Positions 25,028 to 34,478 of a DNA stretch of 56,793 nt are shown one piece after another. Numbering within the stretch: the stretch's first letter is position 1; each line of letters opens with the position of its first letter. This stretch comes from Rhodocyclaceae bacterium. GTDB lineage: Bacteria; Pseudomonadota; Gammaproteobacteria; Burkholderiales; Rhodocyclaceae. The position numbers were made by a program, and so were the translations under genes. Where the stretch lies: assembly GCA_026646875.1 (NCBI GenBank), contig JAPKHL010000006.1, positions 1 to 56,793 on the forward strand. Reading direction: 5' to 3'. Below the pieces are notes generated by a model. The model saw only the letters and a list, made by a program, of their open reading frames with translations, made no database searches and was not told the origin of the DNA.

Positions 25028-27118
25028 GTGAGGGCCCGGCTGGCGCGGCGGGGAGCACTGTGGCTGCTGTCGATCCGGGATGCCTTCGTTTCCCTGATTC
25101 CGCTGACGCTGTTCGGGGTGCTCGCGGTCCTGCTCCGCAACCTTCCCCTGCCCTTCCATCAGCATTACCTGCAAACGGCCGACGGCGCGGCGCTGGGCGG
25201 CCTGCTCGACCGGATCATCGAGGGCACGCACGGCGTCTCGGGGCTGGCACTGGCGGTGCTGGTGGCGATCCATCTGCGGCAGCGGCAGCCGGCCGGGCCG
25301 ACGATGGACGATATGCCGCCGATGCTGGCGGTGGGCCTGTCGAGCCTGATCAACTTCATGCTCGCCACGCTGACGATCTTCCATCAGCGCGGTGCGCTGG
25401 GTTTCGACCTGATGCTGATCGGCATCGGCATCGGACTGTTCTCGGCGGAATACCTGCGCTGGGCCAGCCGCCGGCGCTGGCTGACGCTGTTCGACACGGC
25501 GCACGATACCGACACGGAGATGCACGCCGCCTTGCGCCTGTGCCTGCCGACCATCGTTTCCGGCCTGATCGCGCTAACGGCGGCGAGCCTCCTGGCCGTC
25601 CTGCCGGGGCCGGACCGGCTCTTCGTCGCGCTGGCCGGGTTAGCGCAGGAGAGCACCCATGGCAACTATCTGGCGGTCACCTTTGCCACCCTGACCAACC
25701 AGTTGTTCTGGTTCGTCGGCGTCCATGGCGGACATATCCTGGACACCTTCGGCGGCAGCCTGTTCGCCGCCGCACCGGCACTGCCCGGCGGCCATCTGCT
25801 CAACCGTACGCTGTTCAACGCCTTCGTACTGGTCGGCGGTGCCGGCGCAACCCTCGGGCTGCTGGCGGCGCTCCACCTCAACTCGCGCTGCGGCGGCCAG
25901 CGCCGGATCGCCCGCATCGCCGCGATTCCGGCGCTCTTCAACATCAACGAGATGGTGCTCTTCGGGCTGCCGGTCGTCCTCTCGCCCTTCTATCTGATTC
26001 CCTTCGTGCTGGCGCCGGTGAGCCTGGGCCTGCTGTCGGTGGCGGCGCTGAACCTGGGCTGGCTGGAACTGCGGCCGGTGAACATCCCGTGGACCACGCC
26101 TCCGATCCTTTCCGGCTGGCTGCTGACCGGCTCGCTCGCCGGCGTGCTGCTGCAGTCCGGCGGGATCCTGCTGAGCACCGCGATCTACTGGCCCTTCGTC
26201 AAGGCTGCGGAAAGGCAGCGTGTCGCGGGGGAGGACCGGCTGTTCAAGGAAACCGCCGAGACCATCCTGGGCAACCGGCCGGGCCGGGCTTCCGTCCTGC
26301 GCCGCACGGACGAAACGGGCCTGCTCGGCCGCCGGGTCCTCGCGCGCCTGCGGGAGGACATCCGGCATGGCCGCTTGCTGCTGCACTTCCAGCCCAAGCA
26401 CGACGGCGAGGATCGCCTGCTCGGTTTCGAGGCACTGGTCAGGTGGCCACAGGCGCCGCACCGGGCGATCACGCCGGCGGTGACGGTCGCCCTGGCCGAG
26501 GACGGCGGCGCCATCGGCGACCTCGGCGGCTGGGTGTTCGCGCAGGCGCTGGCTTTCAAGGAAGCGCTGAACCGCGAGGGCTTCGGGGTGTTGACGGTGG
26601 CGGTCAATGTCTCCCCCGTCCAGCTCGCGGACGCAGGCTTCGCCGAGCGGATCGCCGCCATCCTCGGCGAGCATCGCGTCCGCCCGGAGGAAATCGAGAT
26701 CGAGATCACCGAATCGCACGCCATGCCCGACGACCCCACCAGCGAGCGGAACATCCGGCGGCTCGCGGAGATGGGCTTCGCGCTCGCGATGGACGATTTC
26801 GGGATGGGGCACACCTCGCTGCTGCACCTGCGCCGCTTCGACGTCGCGGTGATCAAGATTGACGGCTCGCTGACCCGCGAGGTGCGGGAAAACGGCACCA
26901 ACGCCGACATCATCCGCGCCATCACCGCCCTCGGCCGTGCGCGCGGCATCGCCGTGGTGGCCGAATTCGTGGAAAGCGGGGCGCAGAAGCAAGCGCTGCA
27001 GGCGATGGGCTGCACGGTGTTCCAGGGCTATCACTACAGCCCGCCGCTGCCGGCGGCGGCATGCCTGGACTACTGCCGCCGGCACCCGCCGGCGGCAACA
27101 CCCCCGGGCAGGGCCTAA
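25028..27118 (+). CDS. PTS EIIC-like permease domain fused to EAL phosphodiesterase
   Basis: A 696-residue membrane protein. Residues about 10-390 form a lactose/cellobiose-type PTS EIIC domain with roughly ten membrane segments, a VHGGHIL segment and FNINEMVLFGLP (the family usually has NEP where this has NEM). Residues about 430-690 form an EAL domain. Its catalytic residues look complete: FEAL, NVSP, EITES, MDDFGMG, IKIDGS, AEFVES and FQGY, so c-di-GMP hydrolysis is expected. No EIIA or EIIB gene is nearby, suggesting the permease domain senses a sugar rather than transports it. The start is GTG at 25028, with only a weak upstream GCGGGG; an alternative nearby start is possible. Confidence 0.88.
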   Translation: MRARLARRGALWLLSIRDAFVSLIPLTLFGVLAVLLRNLPLPFHQHYLQTADGAALGGLLDRIIEGTHGVSGLALAVLVAIHLRQRQPAGPTMDDMPPMLAVGLSSLINFMLATLTIFHQRGALGFDLMLIGIGIGLFSAEYLRWASRRRWLTLFDTAHDTDTEMHAALRLCLPTIVSGLIALTAASLLAVLPGPDRLFVALAGLAQESTHGNYLAVTFATLTNQLFWFVGVHGGHILDTFGGSLFAAAPALPGGHLLNRTLFNAFVLVGGAGATLGLLAALHLNSRCGGQRRIARIAAIPALFNINEMVLFGLPVVLSPFYLIPFVLAPVSLGLLSVAALNLGWLELRPVNIPWTTPPILSGWLLTGSLAGVLLQSGGILLSTAIYWPFVKAAERQRVAGEDRLFKETAETILGNRPGRASVLRRTDETGLLGRRVLARLREDIRHGRLLLHFQPKHDGEDRLLGFEALVRWPQAPHRAITPAVTVALAEDGGAIGDLGGWVFAQALAFKEALNREGFGVLTVAVNVSPVQLADAGFAERIAAILGEHRVRPEEIEIEITESHAMPDDPTSERNIRRLAEMGFALAMDDFGMGHTSLLHLRRFDVAVIKIDGSLTREVRENGTNADIIRAITALGRARGIAVVAEFVESGAQKQALQAMGCTVFQGYHYSPPLPAAACLDYCRRHPPAATPPGRA
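27074..27097. terminator. Perfect hairpin spanning the 3' ends of two convergent genes
   Basis: TGCCGCCGGC and GCCGGCGGCA are exact reverse complements around ACCC, inside the last codons of the EIIC-EAL gene and about 47 bases past the purL stop on the other strand. It could stop transcription from either side. It lies in coding sequence and has no T-tract, so confidence is moderate. Confidence 0.35.
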
Positions 27119-27143
27119 CGGCGACGGCCCGACGGCGGCGTTC

Positions 27144-30100
27144 CTACCCCACCCAGCGCCGTGCGTTGCGGAACATCCGCAGCCAGGGCGAGTCTTCCCA
27201 GCCCCGCGCATCCCACTCGGCCGGACGCCAGGACATCTGCACCGTGCGGAAGACGCGCTCGGGGTGCGGCATCATGATCGAGAAGCGGCCATCGGCGGTG
27301 GTCACGCCGGCAAGGCCGGCCGGCGATCCGTTGGGGTTGTAGGGGTAGGCCTCGGTCGGGCGGCCGGCGTTGTCGAGGTAGCGCATGGCCACGGCAACCT
27401 GGCCCGGGTCGCCGGTGGACGAGAAGTCGGCGCGCCCCTCGCCGTGGGAGACGACCACCGGCAGGCGGCTGCCGGCCATGCCGCCGAAGAACAGCGAGGG
27501 CGATTCGGGCAGTTCGACCATGGTGAAGCGCGCCTCGAACTGCTCGACGGTATTGCGCGCGAAGTGCGGCCAGTGCTGCGCGCCGGGCACCAGGTCCTTG
27601 AGCGCGCTCATCATCTGGCAGCCGTTGCAGACGCCGAGGGCGAAGGTGTCGGTGCGTCCGAAGAAGGCCGCGAACTGGTCGCGCGCACGACTGTTGAAGA
27701 GGATGGTCCGCGCCCAGCCCTTGCCGGCGCCGAGCACGTCGCCGTAGGAAAAGCCGCCGCAGGCGACGGCGCCCTTGAAGTCGGCGAGGGTGACGCGGCC
27801 GGCGAGGATGTCGCTCATGTGCACGTCGATGGCGGCGAAGCCGGCGCGGTCGAAGGCGGCGGCCATCTCGACGTGGCCGTTGACGCCCTGCTCGCGCAGG
27901 ATGGCGACGCGCGGCCGGGCGGCGAGGTTGAGGAAGGGCGCAGCGATGTCCTCGGCCGGATCGAAGCTGAGCGCGACCGAGAGGCCGGTATCGCTGGCGT
28001 CGAGGATGCGGTCGTATTCCTGCTGCGCGCAGGCCGGGTTGTCGCGCAGGGATTGCATGCGGTAGCTGGTTTCCGACCAGGCGCGCTGCAGCTCGGTGCG
28101 CTTTTCGCGCAGCACGGTGCGCGCGTTGCGGATGATGCGCACCTCGTCCCAGGGGTTCGGCGCGCCGATGAAGGTGGTGCACGCGCCGAGGCCGGCGCCG
28201 CGCAGCAGCGTCATCACGCGGTCGCGGTCGCTGCGGCGGATCTGCACGACGGCGCCAAGCTCCTCGCAGAACAGCGCGCGCATCAGGATCTCGTAGGCGC
28301 GGCCGCCCAGCAGGTCGGGTTTCTTCTCGTTGCCGTCCACGTCGCCGGTCAGCGGGTCGTAGCAGAGGCCGTCGAGGTCGATGGAGACGCCGCAATGCGC
28401 GGCGAAGGCCATTTCCGCGATGGTGGCGAAGAGGCCGCCGTCGCCGCGGTCATGGTAGGCCAGCAGCAGCCCCTCGCGCGCCAGCTGCTGCACGGCGGCG
28501 AAGAAGCCGGCGAGACGCTGCGGCTCATCGACGTCCGGCGCTTCGTCGCCGGTGGCGTTGAACACCTGCGCCAGCGCCGAGCCGCCAAGGCGGTTCCGGC
28601 CGGCGCCCAGATCGACCAGCAGCAGATCGGTCTCGCCGGCGTCGAGCGCGAGCTGCGGCGTCAGCGTGCGGCGGGCGTCGGAAACGCGGGCGAAGGCGGT
28701 GACGATCAGGGAGAGCGGCGAGACGACCTGCTTCTTCTCGCCCCGGTCATCCCACGCGGTGCGCATCGACAGCGAGTCCTTGCCGACCGGGATGGAAACG
28801 CCGATCGCCTGGCACAGGTCGGAGACGGCGCGCACCGTGTCGAACAGGCGGGCATCCTCGCCCGGCGTGCCGGCGGCGGCCATCCAGTTGGCCGAGAGCT
28901 TGACGTCGCCAAGCCGTTCGATGCCGGCGGCGGCGAGGTTGGTCAGCGCCTCGCCAACCGCCATGCGGCCGGAGGCCGGTGCGTCGAGCACCGCCAGCGG
29001 CGTGCGCTCGCCCATGGCGAAGGCCTCGCCGGTGTAGCCCTGGTAGCCCATCAGGGTGACGGCGACGTCGGCCACCGGCACCTGCCAGGGGCCGACCATC
29101 TGGTCACGCGCGGTGAGGCCGCCGACGGTGCGGTCGCCGATCGAGATCAGGAAGGTCTTGTCGGCCACCGCCGGCAGGCGCAGCACGCGGTAGGCGGCTT
29201 CCTTCAGCTCGACGGCGGTGGGATCGAAGGGCACCGTCACCGGCGGCAGGTGCGCGACCTCGCGCGTCATGCGCGGCGGCTTGCCGAGCAGCGCCTCCAT
29301 GTCCATGTCCACCGGATGGTTGCCGAAATGGCGGTCGGCGACGATCAGGCGCTTTTCGGCGGTCGTCTGGCCGACGACGGCGAAGGGGCAGCGCTCGCGC
29401 TCGCAGATCAGCGCGAATTCCTCGAGGCGCGACGGCGGAATGGCCAGCACGTAGCGTTCCTGGGCCTCGTTGCACCAGATCTCGGCGGGCGACATGCCGG
29501 GTTCCTCGATGCGCACCTCGCGCAGCTCGAAGCGGGCGCCGCTGTCGGCGCCGTGCGCCAGTTCGGGCAGCGCGTTGGAGATGCCGCCGGCGCCGACGTC
29601 GTGGATCGAGAGGATGGGGTTGCCGTCCTGCGGCGTCGCGGCGTCGCCGCGCGGCGCGCCGAGCTGCCAGCAGCGGTCGATCACTTCCTGCGCGCGCCGC
29701 TGGATTTCCGGGTTGCCACGCTGCACCGAGGCGAAGTCGAGGTCCTCGGTGTTGCTGCCGGTGGTCATCGACGAGGCGGCGCCGCCGCCCAGGCCGATCA
29801 GCATGCCGGGGCCGCCGAGCTGGACGAGCAGCGTGCCGGCCGGGAAGGTTGGCGCCTTGAAGGCCTGCGCGTCGGCGATGTTGCCGACGCCGCCGGCGAT
29901 CATGATCGGCTTGTGGTAGCCCTTCACGCAGCTGTCCCCGCCTTCGCCCACGATCTGCTCGTAGGTGCGGAAGTAGCCGGTCAGGTTGGGACGGCCGAAT
30001 TCGTTGTTGAAGGCGGCGGCGCCGATCGGGCCCTCGATCATGATGTCGAGCGCCGAGGCGATGCGCGACGGACGGCCATAGGCGGCGGTCTGCGCCTCCC

Positions 30101-31157
30101 ACGGCTGCTGGGCGTCGGGCAGGTTCAGGTTGGAGACGGTGAAGCCGCAGAGGCCGGCCTTCGGCTTGGAGCCGCGCCCGGTGGCGCCCTCGTCGCGGAT
30201 CTCGCCGCCCGAGCCGGTGGAGGCGCCGGGGAAGGGCGAGATCGCCGTCGGGTGGTTGTGCGTCTCCACCTTCATCAGGATGTGCGTCAGCTCCTCGCCG
30301 TGGGCGTAGGTGCCGTCGGCGCGCGGGTAGAAGCGCGGCACCGTGGCGCCCTCGATCACCGAGGCGTTGTCCGAGTAGGCGACGACGGTGCCTTCCGGGT
30401 GCGCCTTGTGCGTTTCGCGGATCATCCCGAACAGGGTTTCGTCGCGCGGGGCGCCGTCGATCACCCAGGCGGCGTTGAATATCTTGTGCCGGCAGTGCTC
30501 GGAGTTGGCCTGCGCGAACATCATCAGTTCGACATCGGTGGGATTGCGCCCCTGGCCATCCCCGGCCTTGCCGAAAATGTCGACGAGGTAGTCGATCTCG
30601 TCCTCCGAGAGGGCCAGGCCAAGACGGACATTGGCCTCGACCAGGGCGGCGCGGCCACCGGCCAGCAGGTCGACGGTGCCCAGCGGCTTCGGCTCGAAGT
30701 GCTGGAAGAGCGCGGCGGTGTCCTCGAGGCGGAGCAGCACCGATTCGGTCATGCGGTCGTGCAGCAGCGCGGCGATGCGCGCCCGGGCTTCGGGCGTGAA
30801 CGTCCCCTGCCGCGCGGCGACGCGGAAGGCGATGCCGCGCTCGATGCGTTCGACAGCGTCGATGCCGCTGTTCCAGGCGATGTCGGTGGCCTTCGACGAC
30901 CACGGCGAGATGGTGCCGATGCGCGGCGTGACGAGGAAGAGCTCGCCCGCCGTCGCCTCCGGCGCGCGGGCCTCGAGCAGCGCCTCGAGCTGGGCGCGCT
31001 GGGCGTCGTCCAGCGGACGGGTCAGCGCGGCGAAATGCCAGTGGTCGGCGGCGACCAGGGTGGCGCCGGGCTCGGCGACCGAGATGCGCTGCTGCAGGCG
31101 CTGCAGGCGGAAGGCGGAAAAGGCGGGCGCGCCGCGAAGGAAGAGGAGGTCGGCCAT
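27144..31157 (-). CDS. purL: Phosphoribosylformylglycinamidine synthase (single-chain)
   Basis: Fourth step of purine synthesis: FGAR plus ATP and glutamine to FGAM. The 1,337-residue chain is the large proteobacterial form with all domains fused. These are an N-terminal PurS-like domain, a linker, two AIR-synthase-like halves (metal/ATP motifs around [20 protein letters not shown] and [13 protein letters not shown] [14 protein letters not shown]), and a C-terminal class I glutaminase. The glutaminase cysteine is in [11 protein letters not shown] and its His/Glu pair is near SHGEGRADF and MPHPERVFR. Monocistronic; a TATAAT box lies 86 bases upstream. Confidence 0.97.
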   Translation of the reverse strand: MADLLFLRGAPAFSAFRLQRLQQRISVAEPGATLVAADHWHFAALTRPLDDAQRAQLEALLEARAPEATAGELFLVTPRIGTISPWSSKATDIAWNSGIDAVERIERGIAFRVAARQGTFTPEARARIAALLHDRMTESVLLRLEDTAALFQHFEPKPLGTVDLLAGGRAALVEANVRLGLALSEDEIDYLVDIFGKAGDGQGRNPTDVELMMFAQANSEHCRHKIFNAAWVIDGAPRDETLFGMIRETHKAHPEGTVVAYSDNASVIEGATVPRFYPRADGTYAHGEELTHILMKVETHNHPTAISPFPGASTGSGGEIRDEGATGRGSKPKAGLCGFTVSNLNLPDAQQPWEAQTAAYGRPSRIASALDIMIEGPIGAAAFNNEFGRPNLTGYFRTYEQIVGEGGDSCVKGYHKPIMIAGGVGNIADAQAFKAPTFPAGTLLVQLGGPGMLIGLGGGAASSMTTGSNTEDLDFASVQRGNPEIQRRAQEVIDRCWQLGAPRGDAATPQDGNPILSIHDVGAGGISNALPELAHGADSGARFELREVRIEEPGMSPAEIWCNEAQERYVLAIPPSRLEEFALICERERCPFAVVGQTTAEKRLIVADRHFGNHPVDMDMEALLGKPPRMTREVAHLPPVTVPFDPTAVELKEAAYRVLRLPAVADKTFLISIGDRTVGGLTARDQMVGPWQVPVADVAVTLMGYQGYTGEAFAMGERTPLAVLDAPASGRMAVGEALTNLAAAGIERLGDVKLSANWMAAAGTPGEDARLFDTVRAVSDLCQAIGVSIPVGKDSLSMRTAWDDRGEKKQVVSPLSLIVTAFARVSDARRTLTPQLALDAGETDLLLVDLGAGRNRLGGSALAQVFNATGDEAPDVDEPQRLAGFFAAVQQLAREGLLLAYHDRGDGGLFATIAEMAFAAHCGVSIDLDGLCYDPLTGDVDGNEKKPDLLGGRAYEILMRALFCEELGAVVQIRRSDRDRVMTLLRGAGLGACTTFIGAPNPWDEVRIIRNARTVLREKRTELQRAWSETSYRMQSLRDNPACAQQEYDRILDASDTGLSVALSFDPAEDIAAPFLNLAARPRVAILREQGVNGHVEMAAAFDRAGFAAIDVHMSDILAGRVTLADFKGAVACGGFSYGDVLGAGKGWARTILFNSRARDQFAAFFGRTDTFALGVCNGCQMMSALKDLVPGAQHWPHFARNTVEQFEARFTMVELPESPSLFFGGMAGSRLPVVVSHGEGRADFSSTGDPGQVAVAMRYLDNAGRPTEAYPYNPNGSPAGLAGVTTADGRFSIMMPHPERVFRTVQMSWRPAEWDARGWEDSPWLRMFRNARRWVG

Positions 31158-31243
31158 GATGAGCGGCGAAAGCAGGAGGATGAAGGACGTCAGGGAAGGC
31201 CCCTCCCGGCGGAACGGGAGGCGCCGCGACTTGCGAAGGCGGA

Positions 31244-31249
31244 ATTATA
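31244..31249 (-). promoter_or_regulatory. -10 element for purL
   Basis: The minus strand reads GGCTATAATTCC with a perfect TATAAT, 86 bases before the purL ATG. No consensus -35 is seen; a run of eight C (31261-31268) occupies the spacer region. Confidence 0.5.
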
Positions 31250-31337
31250 GCCGAGAGCCGCCCCCCCCGGACCGCCCGCTACCGTCCCCGCGCACCGGCG
31301 GACAGCGGATGGCGGCCGGGACGCGTTCAGCGCCGAT

Positions 31338-33496
31338 TCACGACCGCGTTTCGCCCTTGCCGCCGGGGAAGCTGAGCACCCGCGCCTCACCCTCGATGGG
31401 GGGCTCCGGCGGCGGCGGCGCCTGTTCCAGCCATTCGTTGAAGGGGCGCGGCCGCTCGAACCAGTGCCCCTGCCCCCAGAGCACGCCCTGCTCGCGCAGG
31501 GCGGCCAGCACCTGCGGCGAATCGACCGCCTCGCCGATCGCCAGCACGCCGAGGTGCCCGGCCATCTCGTTGATCGCGCGCACCATGGTGCGGCTGAGGT
31601 TGCTCTCGGCGATCTCGCGCACGATGCTGCCGTCGATCTTGATGAAGTCGGGGGGCAGGTTCTTCAGGTAGGAGAAGGACGCCATGCCGCAACCGAAGTT
31701 GTCGAACGAGAAACGGCAGCCGACCAGCCGCAGCCCCTGCACGAAATTCATGGTTTCGGCGAAGTTGAGGCTGGCCACCGCCTCGCTGATCTCGATGCAC
31801 AGGCTTTCCGGCGGAATCCGGGCAGCGGCGATCTGGTCGGCGATCCACGGCAGCATGGTGCCGCGATCGACCGACTGGGCGGAGATATTGACCGCGGCAA
31901 CCACCTGGCGATCCGGGTAGCGGTCGAGATAACGGCGGATGCCGGCACAGGCGGCGCTGACCACCCAGCGGTCGATGGTCGGCATCTGGTCGTAGCGCTC
32001 GGCGGCGGCCAGGAAAGCGCGCGGCGGGATGATGTTGCCCTCCTCGTCGAGCATGCGCAGCAGCAGTTCGACGTGCTGTTCCTCGCTCGCCGGCGCCGAG
32101 AGCGGCACGACCGGCTGCGCGTAGAGCAGCAGGCGGTTTTCCTCGAGGGCCTGCGCGATGCGCGCGGCCCAGTTCATCTCGCCACGGCGTTCGACGAGTT
32201 CGCGGTCGTCGGCCTGGTACAGCTGGATGCGGTTGCGCCCCTTGTCCTTCGCAGCGTAACAGGCCTGGTCGGCCGCGCTGAGGACCTCGGAGAGCGATTT
32301 GCTGGCACGGGTGATGAGTACCAGCCCGATGCTCACCCCGACGACAAAGACCCGCCCCTGCCAGGTGAAACGGAATTCCTCGACCATCCGGCGCAAGGCC
32401 TCGGCAACGCGCAGGGCGTCGTCCAGCCGGCAGTCCTCGAGCAGCACGCCGAATTCGTCGCCGCCCAGGCGCGCCAGCGTATCCTCGCCGCGCACGCGGG
32501 TGCGCAGGAGGTGGGTGATCTGCCGCAGGAGCTCGTCGCCGGCGGCGTGACCGCAGGTGTCGTTGACGATCTTGAACTGGTCGAGGTCGAGATAGCACAG
32601 CGCATGCTCGGTTTCGCCGGCGCGCGCGACGGCGATGGCGTGCTCGACGCGGGATTCGAATTCGCGGCGGTTGACCAGGCCGGTCAGCGAATCGTGTCGC
32701 GCCTGGTGCGCCAGCTGCGCGGTGGCGTGCTCGATGCGCTCCTGCAGGTTGAGGTGGGCATCCTCGAGGCGCGCCGCCATCTGGTTGAAGCCCCGCTCGA
32801 GAACGGCCAGCTCGCCTCCCGAGTGCTCCGAGACGCGGACATCCAGCTGGCCGTCGGCCATCGCCTCGACGGCGCTGCTCAGCTTCATCAACGGACGGCT
32901 GACGCTGCGTGCGATGCGCAGTGCCAGCAGGGCCCCCCGAGCAGACCGGCGAACAGGATCGCCAGCCCGGTCAGCAGCAGGCGGTCGCGGCGGGCCTGCA
33001 GCGCCGCCGTGCCGAGCTCGACATAGACCCGGCCGATCACCGCCGCGCCGTGCATGGCGGCCTCGTCCGGGCCGCCGAATAGATCCTCGAGCGCCAGCCC
33101 GTCGACTCCGGAACGCCGGATCGGCGCGCTGAAGCCGAGCCAGCCGTTGCCCTCGCTGACACCGTCGGCCTGCAGCACCACGCTGCCGTTGCGGGTGCGC
33201 CGGCCGCCGCTGGCCAGAATGCGCCCGTTGGCGTCGGTGATCAGCACTGCCTGTGCGTCGGGCTCGCCCATCGCGGCCTGCACGATCGGCTGCAGGCTGT
33301 CGCGATTGCCGGAAAGCACGCCGTATTCGCTGGCCGGCGCCAGATAGCGGACGGTGGCCAGCCCGCGGCCGCGCAGCTCGGCATCGAGGGCGCCCAGTCC
33401 GCTGATCACGAAATAGGCATCGAGCGCGATGGCGACCAGCACGGCGGGCGCCAGTGCAAGCACCAGCAGCTGGTAACGGAGACGCCAGTTCTTCAT
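31338..33496 (-). pseudogene. HAMP-GGDEF-EAL membrane protein, split by a frameshift
   Basis: One gene read in two frames. The N-terminal frame (from ATG 33496) gives a transmembrane helix, a periplasmic sensor of about 130 residues (YLAPASEYGVLSGNRDSL, VLITDANGRILASGG) and a second helix, then goes out of frame at a G6 tract (C6 at 32933-32938). The other frame continues with HAMP, GGDEF (intact GGDEF, I-site RGED) and EAL down to 31338. One extra G would join them into about 719 residues. The EAL domain has ELL for EAL and DNFG for DDFG. The start overlaps the upstream binding-protein gene (ATGA). The frameshift may be real, phase-variable or a sequencing error. Confidence 0.85.
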
Positions 33497-34473
33497 TGTT
33501 CAGCCTCCGGCAATCCGGCGAGCGCCGATTTGAGCGCCGCATCGGACGGAAGATCGAGGCCCAGCGCCCGCGCTACCGAGCGGTTGACGGCCACGGAAAA
33601 ATCAGTGGGAGCGACCGGCGACGGCAGGGCGGCGCGACCGGGCGGCAGGGCACGCAGAAGCTCGGCGGTCTGCCGCGCGATCTGCTCGGGCGTGCTGTAG
33701 ACGGCCGCCAGCGCGCCGGCATTGACGTAGCCCTGGGAAAAACCGATCAGGGGCTTCTGGTGCCGGTAGGTGGTGAGCAGGATGGAGCGCGCCGTGTCGC
33801 GGGTGAACACCACGGTGTCGGGCAGCGCCAGCAGGACGTCGGCCGTGGCGAGCAGGCGCGACAGCGCCGGGATGATCTCGGCCTCCGCGGCGATCTCCTC
33901 GCTGGCGATCTCGAGGCCGGCCCGCGCGATGGCGGGCCGCAGGCGCGGCAGGAGTTGCGCCGAGTCCGGCCCGACCAGCGCCGCGACGCGCGTCTTGCCG
34001 GGCAGGATCAGGCGGATCAGGTTGAGCTGCCGAGCGAGCGGCTGGTCGAGGTGGATCGCCGAGAAATGCGTGCGCCGGCGCAGGCGGCCGCTTTCGGCCA
34101 GGGTTTTCTCGAAGCTGGTGCGCGGGACCAGCACGTTGAGCACCGGCGGCACGCCGTCCCAGGCGGCGGCGGTGCGCATGGCGCGCACGCCGACCGCGAC
34201 GATGGTTTCGACGCCGGCGAGCTGCGCCTCGCCCGGACGCTCGCCGCCCGGCGGCAGCTCGATCACCCGCAGCGGACGCCCGGGCGGGGCGGCCAGGGTG
34301 CGGCGCAGAGCCTCGGCGTATTCGGTGTAATGACCGCCGTTCTCGCTGAGCAGGAGGGCGACGACGTCGCCCGCCAGGGCGCCGCCGCACAGCAGGAAGG
34401 CGCCGGCAAGCGCCAGCAGCGCGCGCCGGGAATGCCACGCAAGCATCGCGAGAAGGGCGGGTGCGCTCGTCAT
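33493..34473 (-). CDS. Periplasmic ABC-type substrate-binding protein (PF04392-like)
   Basis: A 326-residue exported protein. The N-terminus has a hydrophobic signal segment (LLALAGAFLLCGGALAGD), followed by a two-lobed periplasmic-binding fold with VVALLLSENGGHYTEY, VETIVAVGVRAM, TRVAALVGPDSAQLLP and DVLLALPDTVVFTRD. The pattern fits the PF04392 group of orphan binding proteins. No permease or ATPase is present, so it probably feeds a sensor instead of a transporter. It lies 5 bases after the TonB receptor gene and overlaps the GGDEF-EAL gene by 4. The ligand is unknown. Confidence 0.85.
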   Translation of the reverse strand: MTSAPALLAMLAWHSRRALLALAGAFLLCGGALAGDVVALLLSENGGHYTEYAEALRRTLAAPPGRPLRVIELPPGGERPGEAQLAGVETIVAVGVRAMRTAAAWDGVPPVLNVLVPRTSFEKTLAESGRLRRRTHFSAIHLDQPLARQLNLIRLILPGKTRVAALVGPDSAQLLPRLRPAIARAGLEIASEEIAAEAEIIPALSRLLATADVLLALPDTVVFTRDTARSILLTTYRHQKPLIGFSQGYVNAGALAAVYSTPEQIARQTAELLRALPPGRAALPSPVAPTDFSVAVNRSVARALGLDLPSDAALKSALAGLPEAEQ

Positions 34474-34478
34474 GGCGC

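Noticed and set aside
24936..25031. Short 31-codon ORF between tRNA-Ser and the EIIC-EAL gene
   Set aside because: No ribosome-binding site, arginine-rich shadow-like composition, and it overlaps the start region of the next gene.
26937..31250. 1,437-residue plus-strand ORF opposite purL
   Set aside because: Mirror of purL codons in high-GC DNA; composition is dominated by Ala, Gly, Val, Asp and His with no domain.
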